This document shows positions 24,123 to 32,419 of a DNA stretch of 64,000 nucleotides, piece after piece. Positions within the stretch are counted from its first letter, which is position 1. Every line of letters starts with the position of its first letter. The notes beneath the pieces were generated by a model. It was not told the DNA's origin. It made no database searches and saw only the letters and a list, made by a program, of their open reading frames with translations. Position numbers and translations under genes: made by a program. The stretch covers positions 70,187,717 to 70,251,716 of the forward strand of contig JASEVX010000008.1 of the NCBI GenBank assembly GCA_031761405.1, read 5' to 3'. Source of the stretch: Serripes groenlandicus. Taxonomy: Eukaryota > Mollusca > Bivalvia > Cardiida > Cardiidae.

Positions 24123-24491
24123 CGAGATATAACTAACATACTGTACATAAGGACGTTGTACCCATATTCATTAATTAAACACAATCGTAATGGGCCCGTA
24201 GCTGTTTTCTAACACTATTTCTGTTTCAGATCTATTCTTCATGTTTATGTGGGAAGCAGATAGCAAACACCACATGAACATCGACTTTCGGGACATTTTA
24301 ATAGACATATATATGTACTCTAATCTTTGTCTTCCCTTTACACCATACGGTCATTCAAGAAATATATGATTTCCTTCAACAAATAATAAGTAAATATAAA
24401 AAGTGTTCGATCTAAAGCGTTATTTATAACGGTGCATTCTCTCTTTGTTACTAAAGGTTGTATATGGGTGAAAAGGGTAGGCAATGTGAGA

Positions 24492-24799
24492 CTAAGCTCC
24501 AATTCCACCAAACGTACTTAGCGCTATATATGTAAGACTTAAATACTTAAAAGCAAATTTCCATCATTTTAGTTTCCCTAAAATGTTGTATTTAACATAA
24601 ATGGTGATGGAATGTTTAAGTAAATTACTAAGTTAATATAGATCTAAATAGTTACCTTGCTAAATGACAATCCTTTTTTTGAGGAATGATTTTTTGGGGG
24701 GCATTTTTACACGGGAAACAAAAATGATGAAATATGCTGTTAAGTATTTAAGAATCTATTTACACTAAGCAAGTTTTGGGAAATTGGACCCAGCTTAAC
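24492..24799. mobile_element. 308-bp palindromic MITE with 8-bp target-site duplication
   Basis: ATGTGAGA occurs at 24,484-24,491 and again at 24,800-24,807. Between them the two halves are imperfect inverted copies. The left half has TAAGCTCCAATTCCACCAAA, CTTAAATACTTAAAAGCAAA and ATCATTTTAGTTTCCC. The right half reads back GGGAAACAAAAATGAT, TTAAGTATTTAAGAATC and GGGAAATTGGACCCAGCTTA. An 8-bp duplication suits a hAT-type (or MULE-type) transposase in trans; the superfamily is inference. Confidence 0.85.
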
Positions 24800-25005
24800 A
24801 TGTGAGAATTAGCCAGGGGCCAGGGTTTGTCAAATTGTAGCTCTTCTTATAAGATATTATTAATGGCCAGCCTATTTGGACACTATTTGGACCTTGTGTA
24901 ATTAGACAAAACCTTCTATCGACATTAAGCATACAAGCTCATAGTCAAATAAAAACATGCATACAGAAATGACGTGCCATTTAAAATATACACCAAAAAT
25001 TGTAC

Positions 25006-25166
25006 ATTTAAGGATTGACTCTTATTTTTCGTGCGTTCATGCAGTATGAACCCTCGGCCGCCATTTTGCAAATCCATGAAGCGCGCTAGCGCTTCTTGGG
25101 AAATTGGCAAAATCGCGGCCGAGCTTCATACTGCATGAACGCACGAAAAATAAGAGTCAATCCTTA
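25006..25166. mobile_element. Palindromic hairpin element H1 (at duplication junction)
   Basis: The left arm AAGGATTGACTCTTATTTTT and then CGTGCGTTCATGCAGTATGAA is mirrored by TTCATACTGCATGAACGCAC then GAAAAATAAGAGTCAATCCTT at the right. The middle (CGGCCGCCATTTTGCAAATC / GGCAAAATCGCGGCCG) is also largely inverted. Arms of about 80 bp would form a long hairpin. Repeat copy 2 of it is at 32,259-32,419. It starts at the exact left edge of the duplicated unit. Confidence 0.85.
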
Positions 25167-25169
25167 TAT

Positions 25170-26260
25170 TTACATTTTTCACTGTTTATTACTTTATTTT
25201 TTTCGATCTAAACGTGTTCGGGAACAAGTCTATAATAACAATAAAGGGAACTTAACGTGTAGAGTAAAAAAGAAAAATGTAACAGCATTTGTCGCCCTTG
25301 ATATAAAGTTAGGCATTCTTTTTTCATCCGCATAATAAGTAGTCCCTAACTAATATGCAGAGAAATATGTATAATCAAAGATTTTTTTTAATCTTTCGAT
25401 AGTAAATGTAACCTAAGAGTGTTCGAATAAGTCTTTCATACAATAAATGGAACAAAACGTGTAGGGCAAATAGAAATGGTAAGAGCGTTTTTCACACTTG
25501 GTATGGAGTTCGGCATTCTTTTATTTTTACTTATACATGACCGGATACATGACTGTGAGTTGTAATAAACAATGTAGTCACGGTGATTTTATGGAATACT
25601 TTCAGTTCAAGGTAAATATAGCGTCATAATGGTATTTTTCAGTTTTCCGTTAACATTTTCGAACAAATTGTAATGTCATCATGTGCTTCCCAGAGGTGAC
25701 CACTGAATTGCCAAGTTTTAAACGATTGTTCTAACTCGCGAAATTACATGACAGTCTGACAGTCTTCAATCATTTAAATGTTGTGTGTTTTAATACGTCA
25801 TGCAATATTGAAATATAAATGGCTTTTTAAAGGCCCAAAGCATGAGACATCCAATGGCTGAGTAACATGAGATGTTGGGGTGGCAGAATAAAGAATACAA
25901 TATACCATGAGCTCTGCCCCAGTTTGTCAAAGTTAGAGAAACATATGGGATTTATGGCACTCAAAGTACAGTATGATAAGATGGGCCTTGCCCTTGGCAA
26001 TATTCACACAATTTAGAAAGTGGTTTGCTAAATAGTTTAGAAAGGATGCAGGGACGTAGCTGGACCGCAAACGATGTAAAAGTGACTTTACAGAAAATAT
26101 ACATTTACTTTTATTAATTAATTATTGATATGAAGAAAAGTAAAATCAGGAAAATAATGTGCAAGCCCAGGCTTTTTGGCATAAAGGTAGCTCCGCGCCT
26201 GGGAGGATACATGTAGATTAAAGTCAACACAACAAATGACTAATATTCTGAAATTTAATG
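25170..26260. other. Gene-free stretch inside the unit, upstream of the transposase
   Basis: About 1.1 kb of AT-rich DNA with no plausible coding frame. It contains an imperfect internal repetition (GTGTTCGGGAACAAGTCTAT near 25,214 and GTGTTCGAATAAGTCTTTC near 25,419, with AACTTAACGTGTAGAG / CAAAACGTGTAGGGC following). It probably holds the promoter and 5' leader of the transposase, but I cannot identify a TATA box with confidence. Confidence 0.4.
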
Positions 26261-26266
26261 AAATAA

Positions 26267-26992
26267 ATGGCAAATATTCTTGCAGAAGCCAGAATATTGC
26301 CAAAAATAAATAAAAACATACTTTGGAAACAGTGCATTAAGAAAACGTCCCCCACTGAACAAGATGACCCAATTATTGATGTGTCTGATGTGTCCTATGT
26401 TCCTTATGTGTCCGATGTTCCTGATGTGTCCGATGTTCCTGATGTGTCCTATGTTCCTTATGTGTCCGATGTTCCTGATGTGTCCTATGTTCCTTATGTG
26501 TCCGATGTGTCTGATGTGTCTGATGTTCCTGTTTCTATAAATGTTCCTGATGTTTCTGTTTCTATAAATGTATCCGATGTTCCTGATGTGTCCGATGTTC
26601 CTGAATCAGACGAGGTCAATACTTTGAAGGGGAGCGGGGCACTTCATTCAGGTTTTCTACCAACCAATGAAATTGTCAAGCTCCTCTTACAAAGTGACAC
26701 TGCTTTCAAGTCTATTCCTTATGGCAAAAAGGAGAATATTTGTTTTCTAATTGATAATTCAATTAATGTAGAAAATAGAAAGCTAAAAAAAAAGTCGTCA
26801 TTTCCTGATGATTGTGGTATTTGGGATGCTTCAAAAGGGGCGTCCCCTAAATACTACTTTCATTTGGAGGAAAATGGAGATATGCGTAATATGTTTTTCA
26901 GGAATAACTTATATTGTGTAGCCAAACAGATAAATAAAAAAAAGAGTACATACCTATGGATCCACAGCCAGCCTCTGATAAAGTTGTTGTGA
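26267..26992 (+). CDS. MULE transposase, N-terminal frame (pre-frameshift), copy 1
   Basis: This is a 241-codon frame. Residues 38-112 are a low-complexity stretch of DVS/DVP/YVP triplets encoded by a 9-bp minisatellite (GATGTTCCT and GATGTGTCC variants). Residues 120-226 form a non-repetitive domain that includes DDCGIWDASKGASPKYYFHL. The frame overlaps the next one by 37 bp and ends soon after a slippery A AAA AAG at 26,938-26,944. A -1 shift there would leave this frame after Lys226 and fuse it to the catalytic part, giving about 698 residues, a sensible length for a MULE transposase. The start chosen is the first ATG of the open frame; an upstream non-coding exon cannot be excluded. On its own this frame would give a short protein without catalytic residues. 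Confidence 0.7.
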   Translation: MANILAEARILPKINKNILWKQCIKKTSPTEQDDPIIDVSDVSYVPYVSDVPDVSDVPDVSYVPYVSDVPDVSYVPYVSDVSDVSDVPVSINVPDVSVSINVSDVPDVSDVPESDEVNTLKGSGALHSGFLPTNEIVKLLLQSDTAFKSIPYGKKENICFLIDNSINVENRKLKKKSSFPDDCGIWDASKGASPKYYFHLEENGDMRNMFFRNNLYCVAKQINKKKSTYLWIHSQPLIKLL

Positions 26993-27000
26993 TTCATAGG
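26938..27000 (+). promoter_or_regulatory. Candidate -1 programmed ribosomal frameshift site, copy 1
   Basis: The upstream frame reads AAT AAA AAA AAG, so A_AAA_AAG at 26,938-26,944 lies in the correct phase for simultaneous slippage. After an 8-nt spacer, CCTATGGATC (26,953-26,962) can pair with GATTCATAGG (26,991-27,000): ten base pairs including one G-U, with a 28-nt loop. A -1 shift moves from the 241-codon frame exactly into the DDE transposase frame (GAG TAC ATA CCT ATG). Heptamer, spacer and stem match the known architecture of -1 frameshift signals. An indel in the A8 run is the alternative. Confidence 0.6.
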
Positions 27001-28362
27001 TATTATACTACTCATAAATTAAGCCCCAATTACAAAAAAAGGGTGACATGGCTTGGTGAAGGCGGTCTAGGAAGTTCCTATGCTGTTGTTGAGTATTTAG
27101 GAACATTTCCTGGACTGGCTTCACACGGCAATTCACTCAAGAACAGTGAATACGTCCGTACTCCAGACTACGTTCTCGACGAAGTACGTGACCTTATACA
27201 AAAAATGAAACCACACAAGGTATACGAGACATTACAAAAAAAATATGACGAAATTACACGACCGACAAGCATTTCCCAAATACGGGATGTTAAAAAATAT
27301 GCGACAAACAAAGGACAGACAGACAGTCACGTTCCGAGAAAAAATATAGCCGATCAAATTGTGGCATTAGAAAACATGGTTTCGGCCAATGATACTTTTG
27401 TTCGATCGGTTATACGGACGAACGCAAAGACGCCTTACATCGTGTTGTATTCGGACGAACAGTTGACCGACTTAAAACACCTATGTTGCTCTGGTAAATC
27501 GGTCCTTGGAATAGACAAGACCTTTAATCTGTGTGACATGCATGTTACGGTCACCTGCTATAAGCAGCATTCCGTCAACCGACCACAGACTGGCCAAGCC
27601 CCTATATTCATTGGACCTTTGTTTATACATGACAACAGTGACTTTGAAACGTACTGTCATTTTTTTTCACATCTGAAAGCGAAACTGGACTCGACTGGTA
27701 CGACACATGACCGACTTGTTATTGGTACGGACGACGAAAAGGCACTTGTAAAAGCTGCACAGACTATTTTTCACTCGAGCACCCATGTTCTGTGCACCCG
27801 ACATTTGTATCAGAACACAAAACATCGACTTACAGATGACGCTGTGGGACTCCAGACTAGAAACGATATCTTGAGACAACTTTACGGAGACAATGGCATC
27901 ACAGAGTCATATGATGATATTTGTTTTGACCATAGATGTGACGAACTGGAACAGAAACTGACTGGAATATCCACAAAGTTTCTTGACTATTTTAAGACAA
28001 AGCTTAAGCCCCAATTACGAGACATGGTAAACAGACCGACCAGAATGGAATTGGTGCAAAATAATTGGACTAACAACAACTGTGAGTCAATAAATCACGT
28101 ATTAAAACAGTCCATTGATTGGAAATCTAAATCTTTGACGGACCTCGTAAAGACAATGAGATCATATGTTGACAGACAGTATGCAGACTTGAAAAGTGCT
28201 CTTTTAGGCACTGGCGAATACAGACTGTCTGACACTCATGTATCATTCAAGGTCACAAAGACAAACTGGATTACGATGACCGACTCACAGAGACAAAGGT
28301 TATATAAACGGGATCGACTGTATCATTCAGTTGCCCCCGGGTTTATTACATCGACAGACTGA
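26956..28362 (+). CDS. MULE-type DDE transposase, catalytic part, copy 1
   Basis: A 468-residue open frame with the hallmarks of the Mutator-like (MULE) transposase domain. Asp187 lies in VLGIDKTFNL. The middle part has PIFIGPLFIHDNSDFETYCH. The second catalytic Asp, 259, lies in VIGTDDEKAL. The C-x2-H pair Cys280-His283 is in VLCTRHL, and the final Glu377 is in TNNNCESINHVLK. All three acidic residues expected for DDE transposition are present and there are no internal stops. The open frame reaches upstream of ATG 26,956 to 26,938 (stop at 26,935), so translation by -1 frameshifting from the preceding frame is plausible; initiation at ATG 26,956 is the alternative. A decayed tyrosine recombinase converges on it from the other strand. 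I know similar MULE proteins from cnidarians and molluscs; the exact family is not named. Confidence 0.85.
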   Translation: MDPQPASDKVVVIHRYYTTHKLSPNYKKRVTWLGEGGLGSSYAVVEYLGTFPGLASHGNSLKNSEYVRTPDYVLDEVRDLIQKMKPHKVYETLQKKYDEITRPTSISQIRDVKKYATNKGQTDSHVPRKNIADQIVALENMVSANDTFVRSVIRTNAKTPYIVLYSDEQLTDLKHLCCSGKSVLGIDKTFNLCDMHVTVTCYKQHSVNRPQTGQAPIFIGPLFIHDNSDFETYCHFFSHLKAKLDSTGTTHDRLVIGTDDEKALVKAAQTIFHSSTHVLCTRHLYQNTKHRLTDDAVGLQTRNDILRQLYGDNGITESYDDICFDHRCDELEQKLTGISTKFLDYFKTKLKPQLRDMVNRPTRMELVQNNWTNNNCESINHVLKQSIDWKSKSLTDLVKTMRSYVDRQYADLKSALLGTGEYRLSDTHVSFKVTKTNWITMTDSQRQRLYKRDRLYHSVAPGFITSTD

Positions 28363-28416
28363 CACGCAACTGTAGTTGCACCTAGAACACACGGTCAAAA
28401 ACCGGACCAACGAAAA

Positions 28417-28668
28417 CGGAAAATCAACGCTAAGACAACTACATTAAAACGACATAAAATGGAGTAAACATGTAATTTTTTGGATCAAGTACGCCGCGAG
28501 TCTCTTGTTGAGTGCCATGTGTTCGCATGTGGTGGTAACTTGATCTGAATAATTCTAAATACGGAAAATCAACGCTAAGACAACTATATTAAAACGACAG
28601 ACAATGGAGTAAACATGTAATTTTTTGGATCAAGTACGCCGCGAGTCTCTTGTTGAGTGCCATGTGTT
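28417..28668. repeat. Direct repeat, 2 x 107 bp, period 145, copy 1
   Basis: Copies at 28,417-28,523 and 28,562-28,668 share CGGAAAATCAACGCTAAGAC, GGATCAAGTACGCCGCGAGT and TCTTGTTGAGTGCCATGTGT with few changes. They lie just 3' of the transposase stop, between the two convergent genes, and may form part of its 3' untranslated region or an element boundary. GATCAAGT and ACTTGATC nearby are complementary. Confidence 0.8.
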
Positions 28669-30394
28669 ATACAGCAGTTTATAATACTTAATTCACTCCT
28701 ATTTAGCTAATAAGCTTGTTATAGTGGAAATTCAAAGTGAAATTCGGTGTAATTCGGTATTTAGGTGAAATTCGGTATTTCCATGCACCCCATTATTTAT
28801 AGTATTCAAGTACAGTTTATTCTTAGTATAAATTTATGACAGAAATATATCTATAAAAACAGTTTCTTTTAACTTTTCCAACTAATGAAGACTTTAAGCA
28901 GAAAACTGATTTGGAACAAATATGAACAAGTGTTAATTTTAGATCACACTTTGTAGAAAAGTTACTGTGGTTTAGAAATATTGATGGTGCAGTTGCTGAA
29001 AGAAGCAGCTCTGAAAAAATCTGCATGACTGATATTTTGTTCATTACTCATTTTACTGCTTTGAACCATCTGTGTGCAAGGAGGCACCTGATCATTATTC
29101 AGACTTATATGTGTTTTCTTGTAAGGTTGAAGAGCTGTGGATGGTCCGGGAAGCTTGGTATGGGATGCTCCCTCGGTCAGGGCCGATAGGGTGTTGCTGA
29201 TAGACTTCTTCCGCGATGTGCTACATCCACGATTGTATGATCTTATTGAGGCTTCATTTCTGTGGCCGCTCATGAACATGATGTGCCTTGCTTCATTCAT
29301 GGTTTGTATGGCGGTTGCACGTAAACAGTGGGCCGTATACCGTTGATGGAGACCTGCAGTGGCACTTATGTTCTTCATGAATATTTCAAATGTCCTTTTA
29401 GCCAGGGGCTTCTCAGTATAGTGTATACCAAATGTTAAATTTACATGGGTTTGCAAGTGCATTATTGTCTATTTGGTTAAAGAGCATCTTGGCACTGGTA
29501 TTTTGTTTCCTGATAAACAATTTCAGGACTGTCACAGGACAAAGTGCCCCTCCTGTTGCATATATTCTCTTTTCAGAGAGCGGACTTTTTTTGTTGGCAC
29601 CACCTTGGTGATTTTTTTCTTTGGTTTCCTGGTTAAGAATAAGGAATTCTCCATCAGAATCCTCACGAAACTCGATGCTTTGTTTCCTCAGTTGATAATG
29701 GAATTCCATGCCTCTTGTGATAAAATGGATGGCTATCAGGTACCAAGCTGCCTCTCTAAGAATAATTGGAGAGTTTTCGTAGCCTTGCAGGTAATCTGAT
29801 ATTTTCTTAAAATCATCACATGAGACGATTTATTTGTGCTGGGTTGGACGAGATGTCCCGGATTCTGTCCTACTTTTTAAGTGTCCGTCAAAGGTTCGAT
29901 TACTTTTTGTAAACTCTGTGTCGCCTACAATATCCATATTCCTGTCAATATCCTTCAGAAATCTATTGATCGCACTTCTTATGTTGGTCAACGTGTTTCG
30001 GTGGTACTCATTGGCTTGATGGGCGGGGAGAACTTTTTGCACGGTGACTGTTTTGCTTTGGAACAGCTTCGCAGTAGAACTTCCTTAATTTTTCAGCCAG
30101 ATTATCCTTGGTGACTGTGTAGAAATCTAACTCGCCATGGTAAACTTCCTTGTGCCAGTCTGAAAAGAAATGATATCTTTAAGGGTGGATAATGTTTCAT
30201 TTTAGTTTCATCCTGACCTGGCCCCTTCCAAAACCAGCCGACAAAACATTTTTTATTACATCATATTGTCAGATCAATTATTACACAGCATTTTTTCTGT
30301 AAATAATTAAAAAAAAAAAACACACCTCACTGTCTTTTCAGGTTACTTTTAGGTCGAAAAAAGTAAAGAAATGAAAAAGGGGAAATGTTAATAA

Positions 30395-30488
30395 AAGGAT
30401 TGATTCTTATTTTTCGCGCGTTCATGCAGTATGAACTCTCGCTGCCAAGCGTTTATACTGCATGAACTCACGAAAAATAAGATTCAAT
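30395..30488. mobile_element. Palindromic hairpin element H2
   Basis: A short relative of H1: AAGGATTGATTCTTATTTTT CGCGCGTTCATGCAG on the left is mirrored by CTGCATGAACTCACGAAAAA then TAAGATTCAATT on the right, with a small loop. It lies in the gap of the tyrosine recombinase pseudogene. The copy-2 equivalent is 37,648-37,741. Confidence 0.7.
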
Positions 30489-30658
30489 TACTGCAACATC
30501 ATTAAGTTTAACCTATGATTCTACAAATATCATCAATTCATTTAAACTAACATTATGTTGTCAGTTACATTTCTTTATTGATAATTGTTATTAACTTAGA
30601 GATTTGTTCCCAAACTGTTTTAGGTCGAAAACCAAAAAAATGGGTGAAAAATGTAAAT

Positions 30659-30726
30659 TTAAGGATTGACTCTTATTTTCGTGCGTTCATACTGCATGAA
30701 CGCACGAAAAATAAGAGTAAATCCTT
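30659..30726. mobile_element. Palindromic hairpin element H3 (minimal form)
   Basis: This is the shortest form, with TTAAGGATTGACTCTTATTT and CGTGCGTTCAT directly facing ATGAACGCACGAAAAATAAG then AGTAAATCCTTAA across a 5-bp loop. Both ends coincide with TTAA, which could reflect a TTAA target preference (known for piggyBac-type elements; inference). The copy-2 equivalent is 37,912-37,979. Confidence 0.7.
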
Positions 30727-31035
30727 AAAATTACGTGTATTTTAAGGATTTAGTCATTTTTCTTGTGTGTTCATGCAATGTAGAGCCTGGTGGTGGTTTT
30801 GCAATTTGTTTAATCAGCATTCAGGGATGTAGATGAGAGACAACATATGTAGATAACTTCACCTGTTATCTGGTTAAAATATCACCCATAGTAATAAAAT
30901 AGTTGAAACTTCACATTTTGTAGCAAATAAAACTTTAAATCCACATTTTGCAAATAAACAAAACATACATATTCTGGAAGCTTAAAATTACAACTAAAAG
31001 TAGAGATACAATGAACAACTGGAATTTATTTTTAT

Positions 31036-31105
31036 TTTTAACGATTGATTCTTTTGTTTTGCGCATTCATGCTGTATGAACGCTCGGCCGCGATTTTGCA
31101 AATCT
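31036..31105. mobile_element. Palindromic hairpin element, single left arm (H4)
   Basis: The sequence AACGATTGATTCTTTTGTTT then TGCGCATTCATGCTGTATGAACGCTCGGCCGC-like matches only the left half of H1 and H5; the right arm is missing. It is a decayed or one-armed copy. The copy-2 equivalent is 38,289-38,358. Confidence 0.55.
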
Positions 31106-31228
31106 ATGAAGTTTGCTAAATAGAAGAATGTTTAAACTTCCAGAAAATATTTTTTTTCATTTCTTGAATAGTTTTTGAATTTTACTGGCTTCAAATGTTG
31201 GCACAGTGCAAAATGTAAATACATGTAT

Positions 31229-31377
31229 AAGGAATTACTTATTTTTCGTGCGTTCATGCAGTACGAACGCTCGGCCGCGATTTTGCAAATTTCCCAAGAA
31301 GCGCTTCATGGATTTGCAAAATGGCGGCCGTGCGTTCATACTGCATGAACGCACGAAAAATAAGAGTCAATCCTTAA
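31229..31377. mobile_element. Palindromic hairpin element H5
   Basis: A full-length relative of H1 in opposite internal orientation. AAGGAATTACTTATTTTTCG, TGCAGTACGAACGCTCGGCC and GCAAATTTCCCAAGAAGCGC are followed by GGATTTGCAAAATGGCGGCC and GAACGCACGAAAAATAAGAG TCAATCCTT. The centre (GCGCTTCATGG) is the inverse of that in H1. The copy-2 equivalent is 38,482-38,630. Confidence 0.75.
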
Positions 31378-32258
31378 ATCACGAATAAGTGAACTGTTGC
31401 TGTGATATAACTGAAAAAATGTTGAAAGCAGCATTTAACCCTAATAAATAAAATAAAATACGTCCCTGGTTTAATGCACAATAAGAGTCATTAAATATTA
31501 CTTGCATTTCAGAAATTATGTAACTTCTAACTTGATTATCTTAAAAAAATAGTTTTTTAATATATTTCGTAGACTGAAACAAATTTATGCCCCACTGGGT
31601 GTTCTTTTTTGTGGAGGTTGACTGATGTTTTTCCTCGATTTTGTTTATTTCATCATCGGCCAGTGCCTTAATTAAATCGTTTGGGTTTTGGGTCATCTGG
31701 TGTCGTTTCCTCTGGCAGTGCCACTGGCGTTGTCTTTAATATTGGAAGTATTTCATCACTAACAGTTTTTAGAGACTGGACGAATAGATCACCCAAGTCC
31801 AACGTTGACAGGTATTCATCGTCCGAATCACATAATAAATCAACCATTGTAGATCCAAGAAAGAAATTGCCGAACTCGGAATCGGGATTTCTGACAGCCA
31901 TGTATGTTTTGACAGTTGTTTTGTCGTAAACAGGAAAAACAGCGTAATGCTAATGTGCGATTATTTGTTGTTTAATGCGTGTTCTTTTGTCATTAAATAC
32001 ATACAAACATAATAGTGTTTTCAATGTTAATTAGTCGGAAACAAAATGTAAACAAACCGGCATTTAATAGTACATGAGCGTTCCTATATTTAGAAATAAA
32101 GTAGATCGTAGTAAGATCACTACGCGCGGTGGTTCACCAGCGTCCAATCAGAGCGTGCTTTCTTTCCAAACTCCGCCTACAAAGGTCACGAAAGGTCGAG
32201 CGGTTCATGCAAAATGAACACAATGTTTTTGTACAGAAAATCGAGTGCTAATGTAAAT

Positions 32259-32419
32259 ATTTAAGGATTGACTCTTATTTTTCGTGCGTTCATGCAGTAT
32301 GAACCCTCGGCCGCCATTTTGCAAATCCATGAAGCGCGCTAGCGCTTCTTGGGAAATTGGCAAAATCGCGGCCGAGCTTCATACTGCATGAACGCACGAA
32401 AAATAAGAGTCAATCCTTA
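32259..32419. mobile_element. Palindromic hairpin element H1, copy 2 (internal junction)
   Basis: Same sequence as 25,006-25,166. It sits at the head-to-tail junction between the two 7,253-bp units, directly after the TGCTAATGTAAATATT end of copy 1. Confidence 0.85.

Larger units (their letters stand above)
28962..31901 (-). pseudogene. Crypton/DUF3504-type tyrosine recombinase, decayed, copy 1
   Basis: Minus-strand pieces line up in order. 31,901-31,668 is an acidic N-terminus. A different frame at about 31,685-31,575 has DLIKALADDEINK and KKNTQWGINLFQ. After a gap of about 1.4 kb, 30,159-30,065 has WHKEVYHGELDFYTVTKDNL. 30,042-29,833 has NTLTNIRSAINRFLKDIDRN and EFTKSNRTFDGHLKS. Then 29,829-29,413 has SDYLQGYENSPIILREAAWY, FITRGMEFHYQLR and IYATGGALCPV. 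29,462-28,962 has RYTAHCLRATAIQTM and FMSGHRNEASIRSYNRG. HCLR, SGHR and the Tyr of RSYNR are the expected catalytic boxes. Lesions are a frame change near 31,685, one near 30,060, an in-frame TAA at 29,830-29,832 and a frame change near 29,420. The gap may be an intron (acceptor TTTCTTTTCAG at 30,160). Known relatives are Crypton recombinases and domesticated QRICH1/KIAA1958 proteins. Confidence 0.8.
25006..32258. mobile_element. 7,253-bp tandem unit, copy 1 (MULE transposase + tyrosine recombinase)
   Basis: Every feature in this segment recurs exactly 7,253 bp downstream. The first shared bases at the left are ATTTAAGG at 25,006. The unit holds, left to right, a palindromic hairpin element, about 1.1 kb without genes, a two-frame MULE transposase on plus, a 145-bp-period direct repeat, a decayed tyrosine recombinase on minus, and further hairpin elements inside the intron-like gap of that gene. 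I saw one difference between the copies, C at 30,633 versus A at 37,886. It may be one composite element or an older segment caught in a recent duplication; the sequence alone does not decide. Confidence 0.9.

Noticed and set aside
27667..27879. Minus-strand open frame of 70 codons inside the transposase
   Set aside because: It is antisense to the DDE domain, and its codons are explained by the plus-strand protein.
29137..30114. Several plus-strand open frames of 60-110 codons
   Set aside because: They are antisense shadows of the tyrosine recombinase pseudogene, whose conserved motifs are all on the minus strand.
31668..31685. Slippery CCCAAAC on the minus strand at the frame change in the recombinase N-terminus
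   Set aside because: The heptamer is in the wrong phase: moving from the first to the second frame needs +1, whereas this motif supports -1. The gene has other lesions too, so decay is simpler.
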